This document shows, piece after piece, positions 35,524 to 46,661 of a stretch of DNA of 64,000 bases. The first letter of the stretch is position 1. The number at the start of each line of letters is the position of its first letter. The translations under genes and the position numbers were made by a program. Below the pieces are notes generated by a model that saw only the letters and a list, made by a program, of their open reading frames with translations, was not told the origin of the DNA and did not search any database. This DNA comes from Clitoria ternatea (lineage: Eukaryota > Streptophyta > Magnoliopsida > Fabales > Fabaceae): positions 81,078,001-81,142,000 of the forward strand of contig CM075669.1 of NCBI GenBank assembly GCA_037962975.1. Reading direction: 5' to 3'.

Positions 35524-37445
35524 GTAATCATCTTGATGAATGAAACAATTGATTCATAAATCTTATAATTAATCATTTTTAAGTGATAATCATGTAATTA
35601 CTAATTTGTTTTAGGTTATTGCTCCTAAATTTATAAACCATGTAACAATAAGGGGCATTTTGGTTTGAGTTTCCATTTCTTATTTTCATTCTCGGTTTTT
35701 ATTTTTTAAACATTGTTTCTGTTTTTAAATCTAAAAATTCTAAAAACATATTTATTTTACTCATTTGTTTTAGGCAACATCTTATTTTAAAAAATTTAGT
35801 TATATCTGTGTTTGGTTCAGTCTCAAACAGTTTATGGGTATAATTGATTTTTTTGATTTATTTTTAAATTAATAGGAAAATAGAGTTTTAAGTTCTAGTT
35901 AGAGTGATATACCCGAAAATTAGTTTTGACCCTTTTGTGAATCTAACCGTGCTCTAAATGTACCAGTTACCTATGTCTGAGTTTAATTAAAACTTAAAAT
36001 CTCTCTCCTTTTTTTTGTCTCCACTGAGACTACTCCTACTCTTGTTACTTTCTTTCCTTCTCCATCACAAGCATAATTCTTTTCTTTCTCTTTATTCACA
36101 CAAATCATGACCACCTTCTCATTTATTCATCATAATCTTTATCTCACCAAGGCCAAACAGGAACTCTCTTTATTCTTTCCCTCTTATTCTCCACACGTAA
36201 TGGTAAAAAGGGAACAACTCTATTTATTCTTCATCTCTTGATAACCTAGCCATGAACCAAAAACCCTATTGGTACTTTGCATAATTTATGAACCTAACCT
36301 CAATTTTCCCTAAATTCATGCTTATATGTGCATTCTTGCTTCTTAGTGTTGTGGAAAAGCTTAACCGTCTTCTTTATGAGTTTTCAATCAGTAAGTCCAA
36401 ACTTATGAAAATACTCTTTCCCTTCAATTTGTTACAATTCTTATGTTCTTGAGCTTCCAAGTAGTTAGGAGTTTGTTAATTGATGAAGTTATGGATTAGT
36501 TTGTCAAATTGTCCGAAATTGGATGTTGTTTGTATGTAGGTTGGAGCTAGAACCAAAAACAACTCACAACAACTAGTTGGTTGTCTTCTTTTTGGTAAAG
36601 AAGAGGAGATGAGGTTATGAATAAGTAGAGAATAAGTATCATTACATGTTGATTATAGAAAGTATGATAGTTACCATTAGTTAAATGTTAGACCATTATT
36701 AAGTTGTGATGGTGAATTGAATGGATTAAATATTATTTTGTTGTAATGATTGGTGAGTTAAATGGATATATGTGATGAAAGTATGAGTTGGATGGATTGA
36801 TGGATGTTATATGGTATGTTAATTTGTGAATTGAATGAATATGTGTATTAAAAGTGTGAATTAGATGGATTGATTGATGTCATATGGTATGCTATTAATG
36901 ATGAATTGCATTTGTGTTGAAAGTTATGATGATTGGCACATATGGTATATTATTAGCGCGTAATTGAAAACATGTTGAAAGTTATGATGATTGACATATA
37001 GGGTATGTTATTAGTGATTAATTAAATATGTCATTGAAAGTTGTGATGATTAACACATATGGTGTGTTACTATTTTGAGTATTATGTCATTTTTGCTCAC
37101 TTGTGCCCACTTTCAGCATAAAGTAATCGACTACTGCAATCAAAGTAACCAATCACTTAATCTCTATTTGTTGAAATGGTTTTTGGTTCATTAACAATCA
37201 ATTATCCCAAACATGATAATCGATTATTGTAATTATGGCAATTAATTAGTCAAATCTTTGTTTGTTGAGATGGTTTAAGGTTTATCAATAATCAATTATC
37301 CCAAGCACAATAACTGATTACTTAGCCTTAAATTACATTGGAAACATATTTCTAATCCTTAGTAAACCTTTTTAGATGATTGAATGGATATATGTGTTGA
37401 AAATGGGAATTGGATGAATTGGTTGATGTCATATGAAATGTTATT
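35524..37445. other. Non-coding AT-rich interval with paired AATCGATTA-like motifs at its right end
   Basis: No coding motif. 36000-36240 is CT-rich and leader-like. 37125-37320 holds three motif pairs (for example AATCGACTA...AACCAATCA and AATCAATTA...AATCGATTA), each with a 22-bp repeat distance. Confidence 0.4.
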
Positions 37446-39299
37446 TGTGACGTCCAAAACTTGAATCATGACTCCCAAGATAATTGTTTGGGACCTAAGG
37501 AGATTTGGGGTTAAATTTTTCTTTTTGCAACAACCCCCCCAATATTTGTAGTCTAAGTTCCAAGGTGACGAGAAACTCATTCGTAATTATACGTTCTAAG
37601 GTCCAGAATTCAACCTAACATAAACCTATTCTATTTCAAGAATTCATCATCGATCTTAAAGCTAAAGCACCACCCACATACTCTAGCATACACTCTAGTT
37701 ATCAAGTTAATACACCAACATAACAAAAGCATGCCAAGTTCAAACATATAAATACTTAGAGGGGAAAAGATAAACTAACACTAGCCAATGAAAGGTTACT
37801 AAAAGTTATTTACATAAATATATACATAACATCAAAATGTTATCATAGGCTTCCTCGCATCGCCAATAAACACTATAAAATATCACCAAGCATTTCCCTA
37901 TTTCACATTCACTAAATCACAAGTAGGGAAAAGTAAGATGATGACTAGAATAAGTATAAAATAAACAAGGATTATACAAGCACACAATTAGGACATAGAA
38001 ATTCACCCAAGTTGAAACACAAGAAAGATACAATGTCACGTATATGCTAAACAACATTGGTTCTTTTAAACAATCTTCCAATTTAGCCATGTTATGATGA
38101 ATCCTTTCTAGTGGTGGGAAATTACTATAATATCATAATTCTCATAATAACTTTTTACCGGTATCAAACCGAATTTCCACTTCACAATGTTATTACATTC
38201 TATAACTCAGATATACATATAAGTGTGTTGTAGGCCTACTCTAGAACACCCTATCTAGAGCATACAAGAAACCATATTTATAGTGTTTGGGCTCATCACA
38301 AAGCTGCCCCCACCAGGCTAGTAACCAAGGGACCCCTACATCCCAAGATATGTCATTTACGCAAATGGTGCATGATGCTTTAATTGTCATTATACTTTAT
38401 ATACCATACTTCAGATCTCAATTTCATAATTCATTATAACATGGTTTTTCATAACTTATAAAGGGATATTCATATCATCCCAATGCATTATAATCTCATT
38501 TCAATATCAATACATACATACACACACACGTATATATATATAGCACTCTTCACCAACAAGATACTTAACCACATCTCTTATTCATTTCATATGAATCACC
38601 ATTTATCATCCATAAAGTTTGTTAATGGTTAAAAAGTATTTTTAGGTGATTTAGGCTAAGAAATTGATTACCAGGATTAGGGTAATTGATTATTGATGAA
38701 CAAAACCCTTCTAATAAAGAGGGATTTGGTAATCGATTACCACAACCATGGTAATCAATTACCTAATGTAGAAACAAGGTACTTATAAGTAAAAAATGTA
38801 GAATTTGTTAAGTGAAATCCTTTCAGACTATTACATACACATATTGCTTCCTAGCACCCATCACTTGAATTTGTTAGAGAAAGTAGATGACTGAGGCGTG
38901 TGAGACCACACTGGGCTTAAGGGTTTGTTCACGTAAAGCGTGACCCCCAAGATACAACAGCCATTCTGAGAGAATTCAAGAGCAGAACTAGCAAATTGGT
39001 TCGTAATAGAGAGTAAACCACGAGAAAAGATTATTACAAACTGATTACGATTTTGTTTTTTAAAAGGTAACATTTCATACTCAAAAATAAAAATGTTAAT
39101 TCTCTATTAAACTCGTGTTAATTACACATTAAAAACGGGTAAGATATTTTGAACTTATTAACTACATAACATTAGTCAGAATTAGCTGGTAAGATATTTC
39201 CTTTAAAACATAAATCGTAACGTTCTAAAATTAAATGCCCCAAATAATGACTTTCTCAGATAGGCTTGGCTTTCAAAATTCAAATTCAAATAAATTAAA
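37446..39299 (-). other. Gypsy LTR-like sequence (minus orientation), non-coding
   Basis: The plus strand TGTGACGTCCAAAAC at 37446 looks like the complement of an LTR end (GGACGTCACA). The interval is AT-rich. At 38662-38763 it holds two AATYGATTA pairs with 22-bp spacing. No gene was recognised. Confidence 0.35.
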
Positions 39300-40054
39300 A
39301 AGAATTTAAGTAATAAAAAGGTGTGTCGCATATGATCGTGCATACAGGGGGCAAATCATTAGATTTGCACATGAAACCAATGTTTCGGCCCAAACTCGTT
39401 TGCACACGAGCCCACCACTTTTCTATCTTGTTTACTACCTTAAATTCTTTTTCAATATATAAAGCCTCCAAGGAAGTGAGAGGCAAGTAATGTGGGACAA
39501 AACTTTTGAAATAGAATCAAATTTTCTAATAATCCCTACATATTTCAAAAGTTATTATAGATATAGATATAATTGGTTTACTTCATAGTGCAAATGCATC
39601 AGATCTGGTTTCTTCTGGACTATGAACCAGACCCTAGACAAATAAACTTATCTTACAGTGAATTAGTGAAGCAAAGATTCTATGAACCAAAATCACTTTA
39701 ATATAAGATAGTGGTCTACCTATCACATTATACTTCTCGACTCTTTTGTTGTTTTCAACATTTTGCATGAATAAGCCTTGTGCGTGCCTGGTAATTCATG
39801 AGTGCTCTAGAGATTTGCCTAAAATCTCATGCAAGTGGCCTCACTTGACACTCATATAGGTGATTTCATCAAGTGTATACTGCATTTTATACACCACCCA
39901 TAAGGGCTATAAAGATCATTAAAATTTAATAATTAACCTCTCGTTCTTTGCAGCCTAGCACTTCGCACATCATAGGAATGAAGGAAGAAATAGTGCTAGA
40001 GGATTAACAATGACTTGTTATTACCCATATGAACCTTCTTCATGGGATCTCCAA
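39300..40054 (-). other. 3' non-coding/LTR part of the degenerate copia element
   Basis: Directly downstream (minus strand) of the copia RNase H remnant. Around 39490-39440 the minus strand has TTTGTCCCACATTA followed by TTTATATATTG, like a copia LTR promoter. Exact LTR ends were not seen. Confidence 0.35.
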
Positions 40055-42827
40055 TCACAAAGGTTGGGTTCCCATCATTATAGGCTTAAGTCCCATTCCC
40101 CTTGATGTTTCATAAACAACCTTTCTCCCCAAAGGTTTTGTCAGCGGATCGGTCAAATTCACTTCTGATTTCACATACCCTATGGAAATTATTCTATTAT
40201 TTAGCAGTTGCTTTACCATATCGTGTCTCAAATGGATGTGCCTGTTCTTACCATTGTAAGATTTATTTTTAGCAATGGCTATTACGGATTGACTATCACA
40301 ATGCATAGATACTAAAGGTGTTGGTTTTATTCCTAATGGAATATCTGCTAAGAAGTTTCTCAACCACTCAACCTCACTGCCAACCAATTCTGGAGCAATA
40401 AATTCTAACTCCATAGTGGATCTTGCAATAATATTTTATTTGACTGATCTCCAAGTAACAACACCACCACCTAGTGTAAACACATAACCACTAGTGGATT
40501 TTGTCTCATCTGAATCTGAGATCCAGTTGGCATCGTAGTATCCTTCTAATACTACGGGATATCTGTTATATAGTATACTATAATTTATGGTACCTCTCAA
40601 ATATTTCATTAGTCTTGCTAATGCAACCCAATGCTCATTATTAGGATTATGAGTATATCTACTCAATCTTCCCACAACATGTGCTATGTCAGGTCTTGAA
40701 TAATTCATCAAATGTAATAAGCTCCCAATAATTTAAGCATATTTGGATTGAGAGATAGGTTCTCCTCTATTTTTCTTTAATTGAGTGTTGCCATCATAAG
40801 GAGTACTCACTGGTTTTGACTCAAAATATTCAAACTTACGAAGAAGTTTCTCAATATAATGTTCTTGAGAGAGCATTATATTATTATCCTTCCTTATGAT
40901 TTTAACATCCAAGATAACACTTGCCTCACCCATGCCTTTCATATCAAAATTGTTAGCAAGAAAATGTTTTGTATTAACTACAATATCATTATTGGTACCA
41001 AAAATAAGCATGTCATCCACGTATAAGCATACAATCACACATTCACCAATTTCTACTTTTGTATATACACACTTGTCAACTTCAAAATAAGAGAACCCAT
41101 TTCTAGTTAATACACTATCAAATTTTTCATGCCACTATTTCGGTGCTTGTTTTAATCCATATAAAGATTTAAGAAGTTTACAAACTTTAGTTTCTTGAAC
41201 AGAAACCTCACAACCTTCTGGTTGAACCATATAAATTTATTCTTCTAAATCACCATTTAAAAGAAGCAGTTTTAATATCCATTTGATGAATAACAAGTTT
41301 ATATATGGATGCCAAAGCGATTAAAACTCATATCAAAGTAATCCTGGTTACGGGAGCAAAAGTATCAAAATAATCAATATTTTATTTTTGTGTAAAACCT
41401 TTAGCTACTAAACGGGCTTTATATTTATCAACTAATCCATCAGGAAAATATTTTCTTTTAAAAATCCTTTTATAGCTAATAGGTTTGGCTCCCGGAGTTA
41501 AATCTACTAAAGTCCAGGTTTTATTTTTTAATAATAGAGTCTAATTCATTTTTAATCACTTCTTTCCAAAACACGACATCAGAAGAATGAATTGCTTCAT
41601 GAAAATTTAATGGTTCATTGTTGACCAGATAGGTATAAAAATCATTTCCAAAAGATGTCTCTTTTCTTTATCTCTTACTTCTTCACAAATTTTCATATGG
41701 TTTTTCAGAAGCATCACACAAAGGTTCACTAGAAATATTAATAGGTTCATTCATTTGTGAACTAGAAATATTTTCAATATCAACAACAGGTTCACAAGAA
41801 ACACGATCAATATACATAGGAAATACATGTTTAAAAAACTCAGCATTTTTGGTCTCAATGATAGAATTGCATGCAATAACATCGTTTTTCACAACTAAAA
41901 AGCGATAGGCAGTGCTATTTTGAGCATAACCAATAAACATACAATCACATGTCTTAGAACCTATTTTTCTCTTTTTAGGATCAAGCAATATTATTTTAGC
42001 TAAACACCCCACACTTTTAGATAATCTAAATTAGGCTTATAACCTTTCCATAATTCATAACATGTTTTACCAGAATGTTTATAAGGGATCCTATTTTGTA
42101 TATGACATGAAGATAATATAGATTCGCCCCAAAGATTATTAGGAGCAGATGATGAAATAAGCAAAGCATTCATCATTTCTTTTAGAGTCCTATTTTTTCT
42201 TTCAGCTACACCATTAGACTCAGGTGAATACGGTGGAGTTATTTCTTGTATTATACATTCTTTTTCACAAAAATCATTAAAAAGAATATATTCACCTCAT
42301 CTATCAGAGCTTACCCTTTTAATTTTTTATTTAACTGATTTTCTACTTCAACTTTATAAATTTAAAATATATCAAATGCTTCATCTTTATTTTTAAGTAA
42401 ATAAACCTTAGTATATCTTGAAAAATCATCAACAAAGGTCACATAATATTTTTTACCACCTCTAGTTACAACTTGTTTTAAATCACCTAAATCAGAATGA
42501 ATTAACGAAAGTAACTCAGATTTACAGTTCATAGGAAAAGATGATTTTTTCATAATTTTTGATTCAACACAAATATCATATTTATTTAAATTTACTTTTT
42601 GAAACCCAGAGATCATACCATCATCACGTAATTTTTTTCAAATATTTAAAACTAACATGTCCTAGTCTAGCATGCCCCAAATCATACGAGTCAACAATAT
42701 AAGCAGAAGACGAAGCATTATTATTATCAGCAGAAATGTTTAAAACAAAGAGTCCATGATCACAATACCCTTTTCCAACAAACACATTATTTTTGGTCAT
42801 GATAATTTTATCAGACTCAAAAGACAT
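40055..42827 (-). pseudogene. Ty1/copia pol, degenerate (pre-integrase, integrase, RT, RNase H)
   Basis: On the minus strand the usual copia order is present but broken by many stops and frameshifts. It runs: GAG-pre-integrase HARLGHVSFKYL (42827-42624); integrase with IHSDLGDLK and VTFVDDFSRYTKVYL (42616-42362); integrase C-terminus with GCLAKIILLDPKKRKIG (42012-41683); RT N-terminus in pieces (41680-41040); RT with CLYVDDMLIF (41038-40733); RYTHNPNNEHWVALARLMKYL and STSGYVFTLGGG (40711-40436); and RNase H end with HCDSQSVIAIAKN and HIHLRHD (40414-40055). Gag and protease are missing, so it is 5'-truncated. It is much older than the Sirevirus nearby and belongs to a different copia lineage. 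It ends only 47 bp from the RPA1-like exon. Confidence 0.85.
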
Positions 42828-42873
42828 ATTGATTTTAATTAACTTTAATTAACTTAAATCAACTATAATTTAC

Positions 42874-43023
42874 CTTTTGATCAACCAAAACCATCTCCAA
42901 TGTATTGATATTTTTAGTGTCACTAAAATCTGTTCCCCTCCATAAATTGATGACTCTAACACAGAACTTCCAATTAGCCATTCCAGCTTTCATGCTAGCA
43001 AAAAGAGAATAGGTGAGATTCAT
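42874..43023 (-). pseudogene. RPA1-like (DUF223, OB-fold) protein, first exon only
   Basis: The minus strand ATG at 43023 opens a 50-codon frame ending at a good splice donor (AAAG|GTAAAT, GT at 42873-42872). It contains the hallmark MANWKFCVRVINLW and INTLEMVLVDQK, matching the N-terminal OB-fold of plant replication protein A 70-kDa-like/DUF223 proteins; the usual next residues, GDKIHA-like, would start exon 2. Such proteins bind single-stranded DNA. Only exon 1 is recognisable. The following intron position is occupied after 46 bp by the copia remnant, and no exon 2 was found. It could be a host gene fragment broken by insertions or a fragment captured by a transposon (RPA-like genes also occur in Helitrons). 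Confidence 0.6.
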
Positions 43024-43518
43024 CTTAATAATAATAGAAATTAGTATTGAAAGTAGAGTAAAAATAAATTATAGATAAAAATTGATCTTAAAATTGTTGG
43101 ATTAAAAAACACATTACCAAATAAGAAGAAATTAAGAACTAACCTCAAATATAGTAGGGTTGAGAAATGAGAAGTAAATCAAATTAAATGAGAATGTCTA
43201 AAAAAATCAACAAAATACCATCAAGTGAGAAGAGATTAATAACTAACTTCAAATATGGTAGGTTTGAAAAGTGAGGAGTGAATCAGATTCTAATTATGTT
43301 TTTATAGAAATATAAGAATCAATAAATTTGATAATTAACAAAATTTGATTCAATTTGGTACAATAAATCAAAATTTAAAAAGTATACGTAACATTTACAT
43401 AAAAGTAATAAAATATGTACATGAATTATATTTAATACATAAATTATGTACAGTAAGATTTATGTTAATTAACTTATTATATATATGGAAAATAAATTGA
43501 ATAATTTAATACCACACC
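43024..43518. other. AT-rich spacer upstream of the RPA1-like exon
   Basis: No gene. If the exon is a host relic, its promoter was here, now 500 bp from the Sirevirus insertion. Two similar blocks containing CTAACCTCAAATATAGTAGG (43140-43160) and CTAACTTCAAATATGGTAGG (43243-43263) form a ~100-bp imperfect duplication. Confidence 0.4.
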
Positions 43519-43523
43519 ATTAT
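43519..43523. repeat. Left target-site duplication ATTAT of the Sirevirus
   Basis: Matches 53386-53390 on the other side of the element. Confidence 0.93.
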
Positions 43524-43635
43524 TGTATTTGAATGTGTAAACAGGTTCAAGAATTTTGATAATGACAAAAACACTCTTGAAGAAATCCTTGCAAAAACAA
43601 AGACATGAAATCAGACCCTGAAATACAACGAAGAT

Positions 43636-44041
43636 AATCGATTAGGAAGACCAGGCTAATCGATTAGGGTCATTCTGTTTTGGAAGCAATTGCATTAGGC
43701 CATAAGATAATCGATTATAGCAATCAAGATAATCGATTACTAAGCTACTGGAATTAAGCTAATCGACTACACATATGATATAATCGATTACCAATATCAA
43801 AAATGGCATTAAAGGCATCAGGTATAATGGCTAATCGATTGAGGGAATTTATACAATCGATTAGAAGGCTACTGGAATTAAGCTAATCGATTACCAAACA
43901 AAACTAATCGATTAGGAAGCTGCGAAGCCAAATTAAATGCATCAGGTATAGTTGCTAATCGATTGCAGTACAAGATGTAATCGATTAGTTGTCCTCTGAC
44001 TTGAAGATAATCGATTACAGCTTGAGGGTGTAATCGATTAC
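43636..44041 (+). promoter_or_regulatory. U3 array of seven AATCGATTA pairs, 21-23 bp period
   Basis: Fourteen AATCGATTA (or one-mismatch) sites occur as seven close pairs, for example at 43636 and 43658. Within a pair the start-to-start distance is 21, 22 or 23 bp; between pairs it varies. TAATCGATTA is a perfect palindrome. The array lies about 120 bp upstream of the LTR TATA box, so it is a candidate enhancer. It recurs in the 3' LTR, where four sites are mutated. Confidence 0.75.
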
Positions 44042-44157
44042 AATAGTGGGAAAATACTTTTAAGTGGGAAACCAGCACATGTCTCCACCATTTTTCAGAA
44101 TCCCACTATGTGCAACGGCTAGGAAGAAGAAAGGCACTCCTCAAGCTCTCAAATGGC

Positions 44158-44166
44158 TCTATAAAT
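44158..44166 (+). promoter_or_regulatory. TATA box of the Sirevirus 5' LTR
   Basis: CTATAAATT in the context GGCTCTATAAATTGAAGAGG, about 120 bp after the palindrome array. The 3' LTR has the same box near 52625. Confidence 0.6.
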
Positions 44167-44923
44167 TGAAGAGGAATTCAAGCACAAACACACACCAAGA
44201 AGCTACAATTTCTTTGCTCACTCTTGTGCTTTGTAAGCTCTATTCTTGTATATCTTGAGATTTCATTTGTATATCCTCTCTTCTTGAGAGATTAGAAATT
44301 GTGTGAGCTATCATTTGCTTATCCACTCTATTAAGAGAGTCATTTCCTTGTAAACACTTCAACAAACACAAAAGATTTTCACTCTAGGTTGAGTGGTCAC
44401 AAAGGTTGGGGTTCAACCTTTGGGTATTGAGAGTTTGAGAGATTGGGTGGGTTGCCCTTATGCTAGTGAGGATTGAGTTCTTGAGTGTGGGACACTAGGA
44501 AGCTACAATTGCTCATAGCCTGTATCTCTAAACTTCAATAGTGGAAATCCTCTAAGTGGGTTGCTTAGAGGCGAGACGTACACCGGTGTTGGTGGAACTC
44601 GTTATATCGGTTTGCAAGCTCCTCTTCCTTACTCTTTTACTTTCACATACTGCATTTGGTTGATTGGTGTTGGTTGATTGTGAATTGCATAGTTGAGCTT
44701 GTCAAATTTGTTATATTTCAAATACTGCCCACCAAGTGTTTGTTAAATTGTTTCAGCAATATTTATCCTTGTGGTGCATTACATACTATCTTTAACTTGA
44801 TTTCACTTGCATATTCTTATAAACTTGGATATAAAAATCAAGTTCAAAGGCATTCCAACCAAAGTTTTTAAAACTCAATTCACCCCCCCCCCTCTTGAGT
44901 ATTGAGGCCACTTGAACAACAAG

Positions 44924-44935
44924 TGGTATCAGAGC
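44924..44935 (+). other. Sirevirus primer binding site (initiator Met-tRNA)
   Basis: TGGTATCAGAGC begins 2 bases after the LTR end and is the standard complement of the plant initiator tRNA-Met 3' end. Confidence 0.95.
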
Positions 44936-44977
44936 TTGACTCTTGGTAAATCAAGCTTAACAGCTTCATGAGACTAG

Positions 44978-46648
44978 ATGGCCTCAAGTTCTCATAACAT
45001 TTTTCCCGAGGGTGGTGCTATAAACAGACCTCCCGCTTTCAATGGGGAAGGCTATGCATTTTGGAAAGAAAGAATGAAAATCTTCATTCAATCCATTGAT
45101 TTGAGAATTTGGAATGCCATTGAAAATGGTCCTTATATACCAATGCATACTGTTGATAATAAGAATGTTGAAAAGCCTATAGATGAATGGACCAGTGATG
45201 AAGAAAAGAAAGTACAACATGACTATAAGGCAAAGAATCTAATCACTATGGCATTAGGTCAAGATGAATTCTTTAGAATAATGCCTTGCCAAACCGCTAA
45301 GGAAATGTGGGATACTCTACAAGTAACTCACGAAGGTACTAACGATGTGAAGGACTCCAAGATTAGTACCTTGACAAGTCAATATGAAAGCTTTAGAATA
45401 AACTCAGGAGAAACCATTGTAGATATGCAGAAAAGATTTACTCTTATTATTAATCATCTCATTACTCTTGGCAAAGTTTACACTAACAAATAACTTGTGC
45501 ATAAAGTTTTAAAAAGTCTTAGCAGGGAATGGCAACCACTTGTCACAGCCATAAAACAATCTCCAAGCATCAATAAGATGTCTCTTGCAACACTCTTTGG
45601 AAAATTACAAGAGCAAGAGCAAGAACTAAAAGCATTGAAGCTAGCGGAGGAAGAAGAGAAATCTTCCAAAAAGAAAGGCTTAGCACTCAAAGCCACCTCT
45701 ATACATGAAGAAGAATCATGCAGTGACATGGATAAAGAAGAGGAATTTGGGCTGTTTGTAAAACGATTTGGAAGATTCATGAAGAACAAAAGATTCCAAA
45801 AGAACTTCAAGCCCCAAGGTAAGAAGCCAACTTCAAATGAAATTTCTTCTTCACCTAGTTGTTTCGAATGTGGCAAGGAAGGGCACTTCAAGGCTGATTG
45901 CCCAAATCTTAAAAAGAAGGGCAAAGATAAACGAGGAAGAAGAAGAGCTTACATCGCTTGGGGTGAGAACGATGTAAGTAGCTCCGACGATTCGGAAAAT
46001 GAGGAAGCAAATCTTTGCCTAATGGCCAATCACCAAGAAGAAGATAATGAGGTAAACCTTCTTGACTTAGATAAGAATGAACTACTGGATGCTTTTGAGG
46101 AGTTATATGATAAATTTATAAAAGTGTCTAATAGGCTTAAGTCATCTAGGAAAACTAGTGACACCCTTGAAATGCATCTTATGGAGGTATGTAAAGAAAA
46201 TGAAAGCTTAAAAGAAGAATTAGAGAATGTTCAAGCATGTTCTAAGGATAAACCATGTGACTTTGCAAAAAGATGCATGATGTTAGAAACAAAGGTTGTA
46301 GATCTAAATAAGACATTAGAAAAGTTCACTAATGGACGAGACAATTTGAATATCTTGCTTGGACAACAAAGATGCATGTTTAATAAAACCGGGCTAGGAT
46401 ATATTCAAGAAAATAGCAATCACAAAAGGGAAAAACACTATAAAAATTTCTTTGTACCATCAAGCAAATCATCTTCACCTTTTATGAAATGTCATCATTG
46501 CGGTTTTAAAGGTCATAACTCTTCGAATTGCAATATTAGAAAATTGGGGCCAAAGGTTATGAAAAAGGTGTGGGTTCCCAAAGGAACATTACCACAAGCT
46601 AACCTAAAAGGACCCAACATAAAATGGGTACCTAGTTCTCTAAACTAA
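44978..46648 (+). pseudogene. Sirevirus gag (two CCHC knuckles) with one premature stop
   Basis: ATG at 44978 starts MASSSHNIFPEGG, with the copia gag blocks PPAFNGEGYAFWKERMKIF and AKEMWDTLQVTHEGT. A TAA at 45491-45493 (codon 172) interrupts the frame, which then continues unchanged to TAA 46646-46648, 556 codons in total. The second part has KVLKSLSREWQPLVTAI, a charged linker, the zinc knuckle CFECGKEGHFKADC (45860-45901), a long coiled-coil-like region and a second knuckle CHHCGFKGHNSSNC (46490-46531). A long gag with a second knuckle fits Sireviruses. Gag forms the virus-like particle and binds RNA. Apart from the single stop it looks intact. Pol follows in another frame. Confidence 0.9.
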
Positions 46649-46661
46649 TCTTGTTTTGTAG

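Larger units (their letters stand above)
43524..44921 (+). repeat. Sirevirus 5' LTR
   Basis: Starts TGTATTTGAATG and ends TTGAACAACA. Its first 520 bases carry seven palindrome pairs; a TATA-like box CTATAAATT lies near 44160. A C10 run near the end is C7 in the 3' LTR. Confidence 0.95.

Noticed and set aside
43636..44041. Regularly spaced short palindromes that superficially look like a CRISPR array
   Set aside because: The 9-10-bp motif is far too short, spacing alternates, the genome is a plant's, and the array is inside an LTR.
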